This document shows, piece after piece, positions 8,001 through 16,502 of a stretch of 64,000 nucleotides of DNA. The DNA comes from Nocardioides astragali. Lineage in GTDB: Bacteria; Actinomycetota; Actinomycetes; Propionibacteriales; Nocardioidaceae. The stretch is taken from contig NZ_JAFMZM010000008.1 of NCBI RefSeq assembly GCF_024436375.1, forward strand, positions 1 through 64,000, in the 5' to 3' direction. The position numbers and the translations under genes are program-made. Within the stretch, counting starts at the first letter, position 1. Each line of letters starts with the position of its first letter. Below the pieces are notes generated by a model, which was not told the DNA's origin, did no database searches, and saw nothing but the letters and a program-made list of their open reading frames with translations.

Positions 8001-8006
8001 TCTAGT
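8001..8006. repeat. Right target-site duplication
   Basis: TCTAGT, identical to 6915-6920. It contains the TAG stop of arfB read on the minus strand (CTA at 8002-8004). Confidence 0.85.
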
Positions 8007-8430
8007 CGGTCACGCGCCCCCGCAGGGCCTTGGTCTGGCCACGCTCCTTCTTGGCCCGCAGGCGTCGCTCCTTCGCGCCCCGGCTCGGCCTGGTGGGGCG
8101 CCGTGGTGGAGGCGGCGGTGCCAGGGCCTCCCGCAGGAGCTCGGCCAGGCGCTCGCGGGCGGCCACCCGGTTGCGGTGCTGTGAGCGGTGCTCCGAGGCC
8201 GCGATCGAGACGCGGCCCTCGGGCCAGCGGCGCAGGGCCCGCGACCGCTGCGTGTCGCTGAGTGCCGAGGCGGTGCGGAGGTCGAGCTCGAGCTCGACGC
8301 GCGAGTCGGTCGTGTTCACCGACTGGCCGCCTGGCCCCGGCGACTTCGAGAACCTCTCCACCAGCTCGGCCGCCGGCACGACCAGGCCGTCGGGCAGTCC
8401 CGGGCCGGAAGGGACGTGGAGGTCGCGCAT
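8002..8430 (-). CDS. arfB: Alternative ribosome-rescue factor ArfB (peptidyl-tRNA hydrolase, YaeJ type)
   Basis: A 142-aa protein with the GGQ loop at residues 34-36 inside KSPGPGGQSVNTTDSRVEL, and a basic C-terminal tail (RGAKERRLRAKKERGQTKAL) that in this family enters the empty mRNA channel. It is expected to release peptides from ribosomes stalled on broken mRNA. Its length is close to E. coli ArfB; the codon-recognition domains of RF1/RF2 are absent. The ATG start lies 6 nt after a CACAAT -10-like box (leaderless). Its stop codon was shared with the convergent oxidoreductase stop before the IS entered. Confidence 0.9.
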   Translation of the reverse strand: MRDLHVPSGPGLPDGLVVPAAELVERFSKSPGPGGQSVNTTDSRVELELDLRTASALSDTQRSRALRRWPEGRVSIAASEHRSQHRNRVAARERLAELLREALAPPPPPRRPTRPSRGAKERRLRAKKERGQTKALRGRVTD

Positions 8431-8482
8431 ACCCCCATTGTGGCTTGACGCGCTGCCCCACGAAGGGCCAGCGTCTGCAGAC

Positions 8483-9694
8483 ATGGGCGAGGAGATCGTG
8501 GGGGTGGTGGGTGGCGGCATCCTCGGACTGGCCGTCGCGCGCGAGCTGGGGCGACGCCGGCCCGGGACGCGGGTCGTCCTGCTGGAGAAGGAGCGCAGTC
8601 TCGCGGCCCACCAGACGGGCCACAACTCCGGCGTCGTGCATGCCGGCATCTACTACCGGCCCGGCTCGCTGAAGGCCGAGCTCTGCAGCCGTGGGCGCCA
8701 CCTGCTCCGCGACTTCTGTGCCGAGCACGCCGTTGCCTACGACGAGTGCGGCAAGCTCGTCGTCGCGATCGACCGCGACGAGCTGGGCCGTCTGGACCTC
8801 CTCGAGCAGACCGCGTCGGCCAACCGGGTCCCCGGTCTGCGCCGGGTCTCCGGCGACGAGATCCGCGACGTGGAGCCTCACGCCGCCGGGCTGGCGGCCC
8901 TCCACTCGCCGGCCACGGCGATCACGGACTACGTCGCGGTCGCGCAGGCACTGGCGGCGGAGGTCGTGGGGGCCGGCGGGCAGGTGCGGCTCGGAGCCCC
9001 GGTCCGCGCCATCGAGCGACGGGCCGGCAGGGTGCACGTGCGGGTCGGGGGCGCTGCGGACGCGCCCGTCGTGGTCGACCGGCTGGTCGTCGCCGCCGGC
9101 CTGCACGCCGACCGGCTGTCCGCGCCACTGGACGGGCAGGCCGGCCCGCGGATCCTGCCCTTCCGCGGCGAGTACATGACGGTGAGCGCCGCCAAGCGTG
9201 ACCTGGTGCGCGGCATGGTCTACCCCGTGCCCGACCCGCGCTACCCGTTCCTCGGCGTCCACTTCACCCGACGGGTCACCGGTGAGCTCGAGGTCGGGCC
9301 CAATGCGGTCCTGGCCACCCGGCGCGAGGGCTACCGCCGCCGCGACGTCTCCGCGGGCGACCTGCGCGACATCCTCGGCTGGCCCGGCTTCTGGCACCTG
9401 GCCCGCGCTCACTGGCGTACGGGCGCGATGGAGGTCCGCGGCTCGCTCTCGCGGCGGGCCTACATGGCGAGGGCGCAGCGCTACGTGCCGGGGATCGGCG
9501 CCGACGACGTCGTCCGGGCCGGCAGCGGCGTACGCGCCCAGGCCGTGGAGCGCGACGGCAGCCTGGTCGACGACTTCCGAATCACCGGCTCGGACGGCAT
9601 CACCTGCATCCGCAACGCCCCGTCGCCCGCCGCGACCTCGAGCCTCGCGATCGCTGCCCACCTCGTGGACCGGATCTGGGGAGCGACGGGCTGA
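8483..9694 (+). CDS. lhgO: L-2-hydroxyglutarate oxidase
   Basis: FAD-dependent oxidoreductase of the DAO family, 403 aa. The N-terminal FAD-binding GGGILG (residues 10-15) is followed by the LhgO-type blocks HQTGHNSGVVHAGIYYRPGS and AITDYVAVAQAL, and near the end by IRNAPSPAATSSLAIA. It is predicted to oxidise L-2-hydroxyglutarate to 2-oxoglutarate at the membrane side of the respiratory chain. The ATG at 8483 is preceded by CAGCGT (8 nt before) and a TTGACG -35-like box at 8445-8450; it diverges from arfB with about 52 nt between starts. A malate:quinone oxidoreductase-like activity is less likely on motif grounds. Confidence 0.88.
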   Translation: MGEEIVGVVGGGILGLAVARELGRRRPGTRVVLLEKERSLAAHQTGHNSGVVHAGIYYRPGSLKAELCSRGRHLLRDFCAEHAVAYDECGKLVVAIDRDELGRLDLLEQTASANRVPGLRRVSGDEIRDVEPHAAGLAALHSPATAITDYVAVAQALAAEVVGAGGQVRLGAPVRAIERRAGRVHVRVGGAADAPVVVDRLVVAAGLHADRLSAPLDGQAGPRILPFRGEYMTVSAAKRDLVRGMVYPVPDPRYPFLGVHFTRRVTGELEVGPNAVLATRREGYRRRDVSAGDLRDILGWPGFWHLARAHWRTGAMEVRGSLSRRAYMARAQRYVPGIGADDVVRAGSGVRAQAVERDGSLVDDFRITGSDGITCIRNAPSPAATSSLAIAAHLVDRIWGATG

Positions 9695-9706
9695 CCCGCG
9701 CCGGGA

Positions 9707-10162
9707 TCAGAGGCCCCGGCGCCGCCACTCGATGGCCGGGCAGGTGTCCATGACCATCGGCACGCCGGCCGCCGTCGTGCGCTCGAACGCGTCCTCGTCG
9801 ATCACGCCGAGCTGGAACCACACGCCCTCGGCCCCGACCTCGACGGCCTGGTCGGCGAACTCGCCGGCCGCCGACGAGCGGCGGAAGACGTCCACCACGT
9901 CGATGGGGAAGGGCACCTCGGCGAGGGTGGCGTACCCCTGCTCCCCGAGGACGGTGGGGGCGTCGCGGTCCGCGAACACGGGGTGGATGGGCACGATGCG
10001 CTTGCCGCGCCTCTGCAGCAGCGACGCGATCGTGTACGCCGTGCGCGCCGGGTCGCCGGAGAGGCCCACGACCGCCCAGGTCTCCAGCTCGTCGAGCATC
10101 CGGTCGATCGTCGCCCGGTCCTGCCAGGACCCCCGGTCCGCAACGGTGTCAGGAGTGGCCAT
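9707..10162 (-). CDS. CoA-binding protein (YccU type)
   Basis: A 151-aa single-domain Rossmann-like CoA-binding protein: WAVVGLSGDPARTAYTIASL at the start, RIVPIHPVF, then DVVDVFRRS and GAEGVWFQLGVI. This is the fold of the CoA-binding half of succinyl-CoA synthetase alpha, but the catalytic part is missing and the role is unknown. The ATG at 10162 is chosen over a GTG two codons earlier because it lies 6 nt after TACGGT. It diverges from the acyl-CoA dehydrogenase gene. Confidence 0.85.
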   Translation of the reverse strand: MATPDTVADRGSWQDRATIDRMLDELETWAVVGLSGDPARTAYTIASLLQRRGKRIVPIHPVFADRDAPTVLGEQGYATLAEVPFPIDVVDVFRRSSAAGEFADQAVEVGAEGVWFQLGVIDEDAFERTTAAGVPMVMDTCPAIEWRRRGL

Positions 10163-10215
10163 GCCCACACCGTAACGACTCCTCCGAAAAGGATGGACGT
10201 CCTAGAATTCGGCGC

Positions 10216-11388
10216 ATGAGCGACTACCCCCTCTACGCCCTCTCCGAGGAGCACCAGGCCATCCGCGAGGCCGTGCGGGCCGTCTGCGACGCCAAGATCG
10301 CCCCCTTCGCGGCCGCCGTGGACGAGGAGGCGCGCTACCCGCGCGAGGCTGCCGCCGCGCTGCTCGCGTCCGACTTCCACGCCCCGCACGTGCCCGAGGA
10401 GTACGGCGGCGCCGGGGCGGACGCGCTCGCCACGGTCCTCGTGATCGAGGAGGTCGCCCGCGCGTGCGTCTCCTCCTCGCTGATCCCGGCGGTCAACAAG
10501 CTCGGCTCGCTGCCCGTCCAGATCGCCGGCTCGGAGGAGCTGAAGCAGAAGTACCTCGGGGCGCTCGCGCGCGGGGAGGGCGGCTTCTCCTACTGCCTCT
10601 CCGAGCCCGACGCGGGCTCCGACGCCGGTGGCATGAAGACCCGCGCCGTGCGGGACGGTGACGAGTGGGTGATCGACGGCGTCAAGCGCTGGATCACCAA
10701 CGCCGGCGAGTCGGAGTTCTACACCGTCATGGCCGTCACGGACACCGAGAAGCTGACCCGCGGCGGCATCTCCGCCTTCGTCGTGGAGAAGTCGGACAAG
10801 GGCGTCTCGTTCGGTGCACCGGAGAAGAAGCTGGGGATCAAGGGCTCGCCGACGCGCGAGGTCTACCTCGACAAGGTCCGCATCCCTGCCGACCGGATGA
10901 TCGGCGAGGAGGGCACCGGCTTCGTCACGGCGATGAAGACCCTCGACCACACCCGCGTCACCATCGCCGCCCAGGCGGTCGGGGTCGCGCAGGGTGCCCT
11001 CGACTACGCCCTCGACTACGCCAAGGAGCGCCAGCAGTTCGGCAGGTCGATCGCCGAGTTCCAGGGCCTGCAGTTCATGCTCGCCGACATGGGCATGAAG
11101 GTCGAGGCGGCCCGCCAGATGACGTACGCCGCCGCTGGGCGCTCCGAGCGTGGCGACGACGACCTCACCTTCTTCGGCGCGGCCGCGAAGTGCTTCGCCT
11201 CCGACGTCGCGATGGAGGTCACCGTCAACGCCGTGCAGGTGCTCGGCGGCTACGGCTACACCCGCGACTACCCCGTCGAGCGGATGATGCGCGACGCCAA
11301 GATCACCCAGATCTACGAGGGCACCAACCAGGTCCAGCGGATCGTGATGGCGCGCCAGCTGCTCAACGGGGTGCAGAGCCAGCTCTGA
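10216..11388 (+). CDS. Acyl-CoA dehydrogenase (FadE25-like)
   Basis: FAD enzyme of fatty or branched-chain acyl-CoA oxidation, 390 aa, full length. Motifs: YCLSEPDAGSDAGGMKTRA in the middle domain, RQQFGRSIAEFQGLQ, the QVLGGYGYTRDYPVERMMRD signature and the catalytic Glu368 in IYEGTNQ. The ATG follows a near-consensus -10 TAGAAT (10203-10208) by 7 nt, so a leaderless mRNA is likely. In mycobacteria fadE25 lies next to purE-purK; here the IS-containing block lies between them. Chain-length preference cannot be read from the sequence. Confidence 0.92.
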   Translation: MSDYPLYALSEEHQAIREAVRAVCDAKIAPFAAAVDEEARYPREAAAALLASDFHAPHVPEEYGGAGADALATVLVIEEVARACVSSSLIPAVNKLGSLPVQIAGSEELKQKYLGALARGEGGFSYCLSEPDAGSDAGGMKTRAVRDGDEWVIDGVKRWITNAGESEFYTVMAVTDTEKLTRGGISAFVVEKSDKGVSFGAPEKKLGIKGSPTREVYLDKVRIPADRMIGEEGTGFVTAMKTLDHTRVTIAAQAVGVAQGALDYALDYAKERQQFGRSIAEFQGLQFMLADMGMKVEAARQMTYAAAGRSERGDDDLTFFGAAAKCFASDVAMEVTVNAVQVLGGYGYTRDYPVERMMRDAKITQIYEGTNQVQRIVMARQLLNGVQSQL

Positions 11389-11429
11389 GCCTCCTCTTGG
11401 CCTCGGGGGCGACCTCGTACGCTCGTCGG

Positions 11430-12275
11430 GTGACCACCCGCCTTCGCCGCGCGACCACCGGCGTGGCCGTCCTCGCGCTCGCGGCTGTGGCCGGCTGCAG
11501 CTCCGACGACCCCGACCAGGTGGCGGCCGGGCACTCGCACGCCGGCGGCGGCATGGTCTCGATGGCGGTCGGTGACGGTACGCGGGTCTCCGAGGTGGGC
11601 TACTCCCTGAGCGGGTTGCAGGTCCGCGAGCGGCCGAGCGGCATCGGCGAGGTGCGGTTCCGGATCGAGGACGCCGACGGCGACCCGGTCACCGACTACG
11701 TCGAGGAGCTCACCAAGGAGCTGCACCTCTACCTGGTCAACGACGACCTCACCGTGTTCCGGCACCTCCACCCCACGCGGGCCGAGGACGGCACGTGGAC
11801 CGCGCCCTTCGACGTACCCGATGCCGGCGGCTACCGCGTCGTGACGGAGTTCGTGGCCGTCGACGAGGGCGGCAACGGCGACCACGTCGTGCTGGGTCGG
11901 CGTCTGGCCCTGCCGCCGGGGGACCCGGGCGACACCGTCGCCGGGGACCGGGTCGTCGACGTCACCGCGTCGCAGGCGCCGGCAACAGGACCCGACGGCG
12001 TGCTGCGGCTCGTCGTGCGCGACGCCGACGGACGGCCGGTGAGCCTCGGCACCTACCTCGGCGCCTACAGCCACGTGACCGGGTTCCACACCGAGACCGG
12101 CGCCATGGTGCACCTGCACCCGCTCGACGCACCCGAGGTCACCGAGGACGGCGCCGAGCTGACCTTCCACGCCGACATCGCGCAGGCGGGCGACTACCGG
12201 CTCTTCGTCCAGGTCCGCGTCGACGGGTTCCTGCACACCGTGCCGGTCGAGCTCACGGTCGCACCGTCAGCCTGA
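11430..12275 (+). CDS. His-rich secreted lipoprotein of a copper-type cluster
   Basis: 281 aa with a lipoprotein signal peptide (AAVAGC; lipidated Cys23). The mature start HSHAGGGM and later segments FRHLHPTRAEDGTW, GAYSHVTGFHTETGAMVHLH are rich in His and Met, which suits metal binding. Two repeated beta-sandwich-like halves share an LHP motif and a final D-Y-R block (GGYRVVTEF; GDYRLFVQV). I do not recognise a named family with certainty; it resembles YtkA-like or copper-associated secreted proteins. GTG start 6 nt after TACGCT. Its 3' end overlaps the convergent copC-copD gene by 23 nt. The copper role is inferred from the neighbours. Confidence 0.75.
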   Translation: MTTRLRRATTGVAVLALAAVAGCSSDDPDQVAAGHSHAGGGMVSMAVGDGTRVSEVGYSLSGLQVRERPSGIGEVRFRIEDADGDPVTDYVEELTKELHLYLVNDDLTVFRHLHPTRAEDGTWTAPFDVPDAGGYRVVTEFVAVDEGGNGDHVVLGRRLALPPGDPGDTVAGDRVVDVTASQAPATGPDGVLRLVVRDADGRPVSLGTYLGAYSHVTGFHTETGAMVHLHPLDAPEVTEDGAELTFHADIAQAGDYRLFVQVRVDGFLHTVPVELTVAPSA

Positions 12276-13956
12276 CCGTCGTCACGGGGTTCTCGAAGCG
12301 GCTCAGCGCGATGCTGACCTGCACCTCCCACTCGCCGGCGCGCGGCACGACCACCTCGCCGCGGTAGGTGCCGGCGCCGATCGGCCGCACCGTCACCTCG
12401 CCGACATCGAGGCCCTCGGTGCGGAGCTCGACCACTGGACTCGTGGGTGGGTCGTAGGGCTCGCCTGCCGCGTCCTGCACCTGGACGAGGAGCGTGTTGC
12501 TGCCCTTGCGGCGGGGGTCCATGACCGCCAGGACGCGCAGGTCGCCGGCGGTCGCGGCACCGACCCCGGTGGCACCGGACGCCACGGTGACCGGCGCGGG
12601 CCGCGGCGACCGGTTGACCATCACCCCGGTGACGCACAGAAGTGCCACCAGGAGGACGGCCTCGACCCGGACCGTACGAGTCACCGCGGCGGCCGCCCGC
12701 TCGCGGTCGCCGAACCCGGCCGCGCGCCGCACCGCGGGCAGGACCCGCCAGCGGTTCCAGCCGCCGACCCCCGCCACGACCAGCGCGATCGCGATCTTCG
12801 ACAGGAGCAGCCAGCCGTACGCCGTCTCGACCAGGCCCGCCCAGGACCCGAGGATCCGCCAGGCCAGGAACGTGCCGGTCGCGGCGACCGCGAGGAGCAC
12901 GCCACCGGCGAGGGTGGAGAAGCGGGCCAGGGTCTGCGCGGCCAGGACCTCGCGCCCGGCCAGCGCGCGCATCGTCAGCACGAGCCCGACGAGCCCGCCC
13001 AGCCAGATGGCGCCTGCAGTGACGTGCAGGACGTCGGCCGCGACGAGCAGCGATGACGGCGTGAAGGCCCGGGAGTGCCCGACGACGGAAGGCCCGACCA
13101 GGGCGACCAGGGCGCCGCCTCCGAGCAGCCACCCGGCTGCCCGGTCGGGCGGAGCGTCCGACGAGGCCCCCACTGCCACGCCGAGGCCGACCAGCACCAG
13201 CGCGGCGCCCAGCAGCTCGTTGGCGACCTGGCCGGGGTCGAAGGCGGAGAAGACGCTGCCCAGCTCGATCCCCTGACCGTAGACCGAGGCGACCGGCACG
13301 TGCAGGACGGCGCCGACGACGCCCGCCCCGGCGGCGTACGCCAGCAGCCGGCGGAGCCGGCCCCGGACCTCGGTGCCCTGCCAGGACCGGGGGAGGACCA
13401 GGGCGAGGAACAGGGCGAGGCCGGCGGCCACCAGCAACCCGGCGAGCGACACCACCGTGAGCACGTCGCGCAGCACCCGCACGACGGCCGAGGAGGTCTC
13501 CGGTCCGGGCGCCGCGGTCACCGAGGCGCTCGGGGCGCCGACGGAGAAGGTCAGCGCACCCGAGATCGGATGGCCGTCACTGGACAGGACGTTCCACGAG
13601 ACGACGTACGTCCCCTCGGGCAGGTCGGCGGCACCGGTGAGGTCGACCGTGACCTCCTCGCCGCTCGCGCCGGCGGAGGACGGGACCGGATCGCCCGTCG
13701 CGTCGTAGACCGCGATCTCCTGCGAGGTGAGCCGCACCGGCTCGTTGAAGGTGAGCGTCACCGTCTCGGGAGCCGATTCCAGGACGGCTCCCTCGGCCGG
13801 GTCGCTGTCGACGAGCTCGGCGTGTGCGGAGGCCGGGGCCCCAGTGGCCACCACGAGCCCCAGCGCGAACAGGAGGGGGGTCGCGAGCGCGACCAGCGCG
13901 GTGGTCACCGGGCCGAGGACCCGGTGCCACCACGGTGGTCGCGCCGGCGAGGTCAC
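12253..13956 (-). CDS. CopC-CopD fusion with C-terminal YtkA-like domain (copper resistance/transport)
   Basis: A 567-aa three-part protein. Residues 1-44 are a signal sequence; the mature protein starts with His45 (HAELVDSDPAEG) and the CopC domain runs to about 138, with Asp127 and His129 in SSDGHPISG, so the N-terminal His/Asp/His Cu(II) site is complete. Residues about 158-440 are the multi-helix CopD membrane domain (HVTAGAIWLGGLVGLVL). Residues about 445-567 form a YtkA-like beta domain. Predicted role: capture of copper outside and transfer across the membrane. The GTG start overlaps the ycnI stop (GTGA), so translation is coupled. Confidence 0.9.
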   Translation of the reverse strand: MTSPARPPWWHRVLGPVTTALVALATPLLFALGLVVATGAPASAHAELVDSDPAEGAVLESAPETVTLTFNEPVRLTSQEIAVYDATGDPVPSSAGASGEEVTVDLTGAADLPEGTYVVSWNVLSSDGHPISGALTFSVGAPSASVTAAPGPETSSAVVRVLRDVLTVVSLAGLLVAAGLALFLALVLPRSWQGTEVRGRLRRLLAYAAGAGVVGAVLHVPVASVYGQGIELGSVFSAFDPGQVANELLGAALVLVGLGVAVGASSDAPPDRAAGWLLGGGALVALVGPSVVGHSRAFTPSSLLVAADVLHVTAGAIWLGGLVGLVLTMRALAGREVLAAQTLARFSTLAGGVLLAVAATGTFLAWRILGSWAGLVETAYGWLLLSKIAIALVVAGVGGWNRWRVLPAVRRAAGFGDRERAAAAVTRTVRVEAVLLVALLCVTGVMVNRSPRPAPVTVASGATGVGAATAGDLRVLAVMDPRRKGSNTLLVQVQDAAGEPYDPPTSPVVELRTEGLDVGEVTVRPIGAGTYRGEVVVPRAGEWEVQVSIALSRFENPVTTVRLTVRP

Positions 13957-14711
13957 GAGGTCGTACGCGTCCGGGCCAGGGCGAGTCCGCCGGCAGCCAG
14001 GCCCAGCAGGCCGGCGGCGAGACCGGCCCAGCCCAGTGCGTCGGAGCCGTCGTCCTCGCCGTCCGCAGCGTCAGCGGCGCCGGCTGCCGCAGCCGACCCG
14101 TCGGCGTCGTGGGACTCCTCGGCGGACCCGGCGGTCTCCTCGCCGTGGCCACCCTCGTCGCTCGCCGGGAGGATCTCGAAGGCCGGTGCCGGGCTCTCGA
14201 GCTCGTCGCTGTCCTGCCCCTCGGCAGGAACCTCGGTCCAGGCGGTCTCACCCTTCTGGCAGGTCTGGATCGTCGGGAACGCGAGCGTCTCGCCTGCGGC
14301 GTCCGGCACCTGGAAGGACAGCTCGAAGGTGTCGCGCTGACCCTCGGGCAGGGGCGTGGTGGCCGTGTAGACGACCGAGGCGGTGCGCTCGGTGGCCTCG
14401 TTGCCGTGGGCGTCGGTCACCGGCTCCTCGAGCTGCTCGATCCTGGGCTCGACCTCGTAGAGAGGGTTGCGGGTCGGGGTCACCGAGAGCACCGACTCGG
14501 GGACCTGGATCTCGATCTTCGTGGTGGGTGAGCCCTCACAGCCGTGCGGCACGCTGAACGTGGCGACCGTGAAGGCGCCGGCCGAGGCGTCGGACACAGT
14601 GGCGCTGACGTGGGCGCTGGCGGGGGACACGAGCGAGAGGGCGATGGCCGCGGTGGCGGCGGGGAGCACGCAGAGGCGCGTGAGGGTGCGGGCGGACATG
14701 TGGGTGGACAT
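13953..14711 (-). CDS. ycnI: YcnI family copper-binding protein
   Basis: 252 aa with a signal peptide ending SPASA, so that His34 (HVSATVSDASAG) becomes the N-terminal Cu ligand, as in other YcnI/DUF1775 proteins. The domain (to about 190) contains FSVPHGCEGSPTTKIEIQVP and ETAWTEV with the conserved Trp. It is followed by an acidic/Ala linker and one C-terminal membrane helix (LGWAGLAAGLLGLAAGGLAL). It would hold copper on the outer face of the membrane. AGGAGA lies about 4-5 nt before the ATG. Operon order small membrane protein - ycnI - copCD fits copper homeostasis. Confidence 0.9.
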   Translation of the reverse strand: MSTHMSARTLTRLCVLPAATAAIALSLVSPASAHVSATVSDASAGAFTVATFSVPHGCEGSPTTKIEIQVPESVLSVTPTRNPLYEVEPRIEQLEEPVTDAHGNEATERTASVVYTATTPLPEGQRDTFELSFQVPDAAGETLAFPTIQTCQKGETAWTEVPAEGQDSDELESPAPAFEILPASDEGGHGEETAGSAEESHDADGSAAAAGAADAADGEDDGSDALGWAGLAAGLLGLAAGGLALARTRTTS

Positions 14712-14772
14712 GATTTCTCCTGGGCGTCGGTGCGGGTCTGGGGTCGTGGACCCACCCGAACCCGGTCCGGGC

Positions 14773-15312
14773 TCAGGTGGGTAGAACGACCAGCGGAGGC
14801 CCGCGACGGGGCGACACCAGGAGGTGCGGGAGGGCGGCGTGCCGGCGCGCATCGGTGCGCCGGCGCAGTGGCGCGGACAGGACCGGGACCACGGCTCGGC
14901 GCGGGAAGGAGACGACGTACGACGCGGCACGCCGCCCGGCCCACCACAGGACCGCGGTGAGCACGGTGACGAACAAGTGTGCCCCGACCATCTGCCAGGT
15001 CCAGCCCGGGTCGGGGCCCGCCGAAGCGTGGTGCGTGTGATCGGCGACGAGGCCGAACGACTCGTGCAGGCCCAGCTGGCCGGCCGCGACGACCGGGAGC
15101 AGGGCCCACACGGGCACGTCACGCGTGAAGAGCAGGAGCCCGGCGGCGAGCACGACCGCCGTGACGAGCACCAGGCCCGGTGCCGTCGGGACGGTGCCGC
15201 CTGCCCAGGTGTGCGCGGCGAGGGCGCCGGGCACGACCACGACGGTCGCTGCCACGGCGCGCGCGAGGGCGTACGGCGCACGCGTGCGCTCCACCTTCGG
15301 CCCGTTGCTCAC
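14773..15312 (-). CDS. Small membrane protein upstream of ycnI
   Basis: 179 aa with about four hydrophobic segments (residues about 14-36, 43-62, 66-84 and 108-128) and a His-rich loop (ADHTHHASAG). The basic tail (RRRTDARRHAALPH) is probably cytoplasmic. I do not recognise a family. The gene lies 61 nt upstream of ycnI in the same direction, so it is likely part of the copper operon, and the histidines fit a metal-related role; this is inference. The GTG start is 6 nt after GACCAT. Confidence 0.65.
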   Translation of the reverse strand: MSNGPKVERTRAPYALARAVAATVVVVPGALAAHTWAGGTVPTAPGLVLVTAVVLAAGLLLFTRDVPVWALLPVVAAGQLGLHESFGLVADHTHHASAGPDPGWTWQMVGAHLFVTVLTAVLWWAGRRAASYVVSFPRRAVVPVLSAPLRRRTDARRHAALPHLLVSPRRGPPLVVLPT

Positions 15313-15347
15313 GCCGACATGGTCTCAGAACCGGCGCGGGTGGCGGC

Positions 15348-15764
15348 CTACCAGCCGTGCGACCGTCCGGGGCGCCGGTAGTCGGCGTGGCCGTGCGGGG
15401 GTGCGCACGAGCGGCCGTGGCGGATGGTGACGAACATGAGCGGGAAGATCAGCAGCCACAGCGGCGCCTCGGTGATCATGCTGAGGACGATGAGCAGGGC
15501 CAGCACCGGGAGCAGCGGCACCCGCCTCCGGCGTCCGCTCCGCTGCTGGGGCGCGCGCACCGGCTGGGAGGCCACCTGCGGACGCGGGAGGTCGCTGAAC
15601 AGCACCGCCAGGTCGGCGCGGGTCCGCGCGGTCCAGATGGCGTCGAGCCGCTCGTCGTACTCCTCGTGGTCGAGCCGCCCGTCGGCGTAGTGCATGGCGA
15701 GGTCGGCCATGGCGCGCTCACGGTCGCTGTCGGCGATCCGCACACCAGGGTCGGGCGCGCTCAT
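15348..15764 (-). CDS. DUF1707 domain protein with hydrophobic C-terminal half
   Basis: 138 aa. The N-terminal DUF1707 domain is clear (RIADSDRERAMADLAMHYAD through GRLDHEEYDERLDAIWTART). A basic linker (QQRSGRRRRVP) leads into a strongly hydrophobic stretch that could form one or two membrane helices. The function of the family is unknown; it is often linked to PadR-type regulators. The ATG overlaps the stop of the PadR gene (ATGA), so the two are co-translated. Confidence 0.82.
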   Translation of the reverse strand: MSAPDPGVRIADSDRERAMADLAMHYADGRLDHEEYDERLDAIWTARTRADLAVLFSDLPRPQVASQPVRAPQQRSGRRRRVPLLPVLALLIVLSMITEAPLWLLIFPLMFVTIRHGRSCAPPHGHADYRRPGRSHGW

Positions 15765-16450
15765 CGCTCGCCGTCCCGTCCGTCCGCGAGGATGCCGTAG
15801 AGGCGTCGCCGGGTGTCGACCAGCACGTCGAGGGCCGCGCGGCGCTGCTGCTCCGAGCCCTGCGTGCCGAGTTGCCACACGGCGCTGACGACCTGGCCGA
15901 TCTCGCTCTTGATGTCCGCATGGCCCGAGGGCTGGTCGCTGGGCGGCTGCTCGGTGCGGACGAAGGGCGCCCAGACCGACGCGAGCTCGTCGGTGTTGTC
16001 CTCGGCCCAGGCGACGCCCTGGTCGGTGAGCCGGATGGTGCGGCGCCCGCGCTCGTCGTCGGACTCCACCAGGCCCTCGTCCTGGAGCTGCTGGATCGTC
16101 GGGTAGACCGACCCGGGGGAGGGGCGCCACTCACCGTTGCTGAGCTCGGAGATCTCCTGGATCACCTGGTAGCCGTTGATCGGCTCCTCGGCGGTGCGCG
16201 CCCGGTGCAGCACGTCGATGATCGCGGTGCGGACGTCGCCGCGGCGCACCTTGGGCCCGCGCGCGGGCGCGGTCTGCGCGCCGGCGGCGAAGCCGAAGAT
16301 CTCGCTCAGCCACGGCGGGGGACCGCCGCGGCGGGCGGCACCCGAGCTCCAGGTGTTGCTCCAGCTGCCGCCGCGGTCGGGGCGGTGGCCCGAGCGGCGC
16401 TCGGGCTCGTTGTCGTCGGGCCAGTCGGCTCCGGGCCAGTGGTGTCCCAT
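15761..16450 (-). CDS. PadR family transcriptional regulator
   Basis: 229 aa. A disordered His/Gly/Arg-rich head of about 65 residues precedes a PadR winged helix (VRRGDVRTAIIDVLHRA, GYQVIQEISELSNGEWRPSP, GSVYPTIQQLQDEGLVESDD) and a C-terminal helical dimerisation part. It likely represses its own operon with the DUF1707 gene; the palindrome at 16530-16545 is the probable operator. GGGAG lies about 8 nt before the ATG. The ligand is unknown. Confidence 0.87.
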   Translation of the reverse strand: MGHHWPGADWPDDNEPERRSGHRPDRGGSWSNTWSSGAARRGGPPPWLSEIFGFAAGAQTAPARGPKVRRGDVRTAIIDVLHRARTAEEPINGYQVIQEISELSNGEWRPSPGSVYPTIQQLQDEGLVESDDERGRRTIRLTDQGVAWAEDNTDELASVWAPFVRTEQPPSDQPSGHADIKSEIGQVVSAVWQLGTQGSEQQRRAALDVLVDTRRRLYGILADGRDGER

Positions 16451-16466
16451 GTCGTGCGCTCCCTCG

Positions 16467-16500
16467 GGATGTTCGGGTGGATGTTCGGTGTGGATGTTCG
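16467..16500. repeat. Three short direct repeats in the padR leader
   Basis: GGATGTTCG occurs three times, at 16467, 16479 and 16492, with 12-13 nt spacing. They lie between the padR start and its operator, probably in the 5' untranslated part or the core promoter. Function unknown. Confidence 0.55.
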
Positions 16501-16502
16501 TG

